Assembly (NCBI GenBank): GCA_963785585.1
Contig: CAWAVW010000001.1
Span: 1-64,000, forward strand
Source: Palsa-295 sp963785585
GTDB lineage: Bacteria > Acidobacteriota > Terriglobia > Acidiferrales > UBA7541
Direction of reading: 5' to 3'
Length of the DNA stretch: 64,000 bases
Shown: in pieces, positions 63,139 to 64,000 of the stretch
Layout: each line of letters starts with the position of its first letter
Numbering within the stretch: position 1 is the stretch's first letter
Notes under the pieces: generated by a model
Databases searched by the model: none
What the model saw: only the letters and a program-made list of their open reading frames with translations
What the model was told of the DNA's origin: nothing
Translations under genes and position numbers: made by a program

Positions 63139-63897
63139 TTATAACAGGTGATAGAGCGATTCCGGGATCGGAAACGTTCGCTTATTCAGCACCGCGCCAA
63201 GCACTCGAATCTGCGTAGAGCGAAGCACTTCCGCCACGCGCAATGCCGACTCACGCCGTGTCGCGTTTGCTTCGAGCACCAACACCAGGCCATCGGAGAT
63301 CTGGCCCAGCGCAATCGCGTCGGAATACTCATTGAGCGGCGGCGCATCCACGAGTACGTATTCGAATTCCTTACGCAGCTCCGCGATGCGGGACTTCATC
63401 CGCTCCGAATTCAACATGCTCGAGGATCCGGCCGGCATCGAGCCGCAGGAAAGCAGCCACAAATTTCCCGGCGTCAACGGCTTCGCGTAATTCTTCACCG
63501 AGTCGTCCTTCTGAAGAGCGTCCGTCAGACCATGATGATTGGTCACACCGAAAATGCCCGGCAGGCTCGGCGTGCGAAGATTCGCGTCCAGCACGCAGAC
63601 CGTCCCTTGAACGTTGTCCGCCAGGATGCGCGCGGTTTGCGCGCAAATCTGGCTACAGCCGTTTCCATGGTCGATGCCCGCGAACACCACCACACGCCTT
63701 GGCTCCACGCCCTGCGCCAGGAAAACGCGCTGCACGAGCTTCTGGGATTCCTCGCGCGTGAGCTTGTCGATGTTCAGCTCCGCGGGAGCATACGCATTTC
63801 CAGTAACGGCCGAGGGAGCATAGCCTCGCTTGGCCGGCGTGGACGCGACGTTCAAGTTCATTTCAGCCTGCTGGATCAATTCAAAGTTCTTGCTCAT
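63139..63897 (-). CDS. CpsD/BY-kinase-like ATPase with an altered Walker A
   Basis: 252 aa, ATG at 63897, overlapping the upstream stop. The fold follows CpsD/CapB tyrosine kinases: Walker A region VVVFAGIDHGNGCSQICAQ (residues 70-88), Walker A' CVLDANLRTPSLPGIFG (Asp104) and Walker B YVLVDAPPLNEYSDAI (Asp184). The Walker A lysine is replaced: GNGCS instead of GxGKS, with Cys81. The C-terminal Tyr cluster of BY-kinases is also missing (only ESLYHLL at the end). It may therefore be a regulatory, non-kinase relative. It probably works with the polysaccharide co-polymerase encoded upstream. Confidence 0.88.
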   Translation of the reverse strand: MSKNFELIQQAEMNLNVASTPAKRGYAPSAVTGNAYAPAELNIDKLTREESQKLVQRVFLAQGVEPRRVVVFAGIDHGNGCSQICAQTARILADNVQGTVCVLDANLRTPSLPGIFGVTNHHGLTDALQKDDSVKNYAKPLTPGNLWLLSCGSMPAGSSSMLNSERMKSRIAELRKEFEYVLVDAPPLNEYSDAIALGQISDGLVLVLEANATRRESALRVAEVLRSTQIRVLGAVLNKRTFPIPESLYHLL

Positions 63898-64000
63898 TGT
63901 CTGGTCACCTCTGCGGCATGCGGCGCCGCGGCATTCGACTCATTCGAATTTTGCTGCAAAATCGGAATTCGAAGCTTTTGGCCGGTTTGTATATGGTCCG
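63894..64000 (-). CDS. LysM-domain protein, C-terminal end only
   Basis: The last 34 codons of a gene that enters from outside the window: HIQTGQKLRIPILQQNSNES, then NAAAPHAAEVTRQ and a TGA overlapping the ATG of the CpsD-like gene. '(D)hIqtGQkLrIP' is the typical end of a LysM module. In this position a peptidoglycan- or polysaccharide-binding export protein is plausible. Most of the protein is not visible. Confidence 0.6.
   Translation of the reverse strand, partial: DHIQTGQKLRIPILQQNSNESNAAAPHAAEVTRQ

Overview
The window does not read as one genome. Gene families, base composition and coding quality change abruptly at several points, so I treat it as a chimeric contig of at least four unrelated pieces. 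This is inference from sequence alone; no read or database check was possible.

Region A (1 to about 23,900; GC-rich) looks like Planctomycetota, perhaps Gemmataceae. It is a graveyard of transposons: a degraded IS21-type element (1133-4509), an IS4-type remnant, an IS630-type remnant, an rve-type transposase with an IstB-like remnant, an intact IS21-type element (8606-12672), an IS1380 element with terminal repeats and a CTAG target duplication (14,325-16,185), an IS66 element with terminal repeats (17,389-20,384) and a second, partial IS1380 copy. Between them lie broken host genes: a thioredoxin-like protein, a small membrane protein and a probable Shedu (DUF4263) defence nuclease remnant. 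Both IS21 elements carry two extra genes ahead of istA-istB: a double zinc-ribbon protein of about 225 aa, then a DNA-binding protein (ParB-like in one, winged-helix in the other). In the intact element all four genes are joined by overlapping reading frames. From 21,345 to about 23,900 the sequence is a noisy reverse complement of 18,590-21,295, which is a fold-back.

Region B (about 23,900-25,560; AT-rich) has no genes. It holds a minisatellite of about 40-bp units, a hairpin with 148-bp arms, and four copies of a 52-bp tandem repeat. It resembles eukaryotic non-coding DNA. It ends in a noisy inverted copy of the hisI-hisG junction of region D and a run of 23 T.

Region C (25,920 to about 36,343; about 45-50% GC) looks like Bacteroidota, Chitinophaga-like: an old yellow enzyme, an AraC regulator, a Crp-like protein, a secreted GH38 alpha-mannosidase, and the start of a lipopeptide pathway (fatty-acyl-AMP ligase with ACP, then an NRPS with a TubC-type docking domain). 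The NRPS is cut inside its adenylation domain, where it is fused to the tail of an unrelated lysA.

Region D (about 36,343-64,000) looks like Acidobacteriota and is clean coding sequence. Downstream of the lysA tail is a histidine operon, hisI-G-D-C-B-H-F-A, with most genes overlapping by ATGA. It is preceded by a consensus-like promoter, a 24-residue leader peptide with seven His codons and a Rho-independent terminator: a textbook-style his attenuator. Convergent to it is a long minus-strand exopolysaccharide locus: a LysM-type protein (partial), a CpsD-like ATPase without the Walker A lysine, a NusG/RfaH-like antiterminator, a polyprenyl-phosphate sugar transferase, UDP-glucose dehydrogenase, Wzx-type flippase, Wzy/ligase-type protein, glycosyltransferases, a Tat-exported GH10 glycanase, a phytanoyl-CoA-type dioxygenase, a WecG/TagA transferase, a large secreted multidomain lectin-like protein and a second UDP-glucose dehydrogenase.
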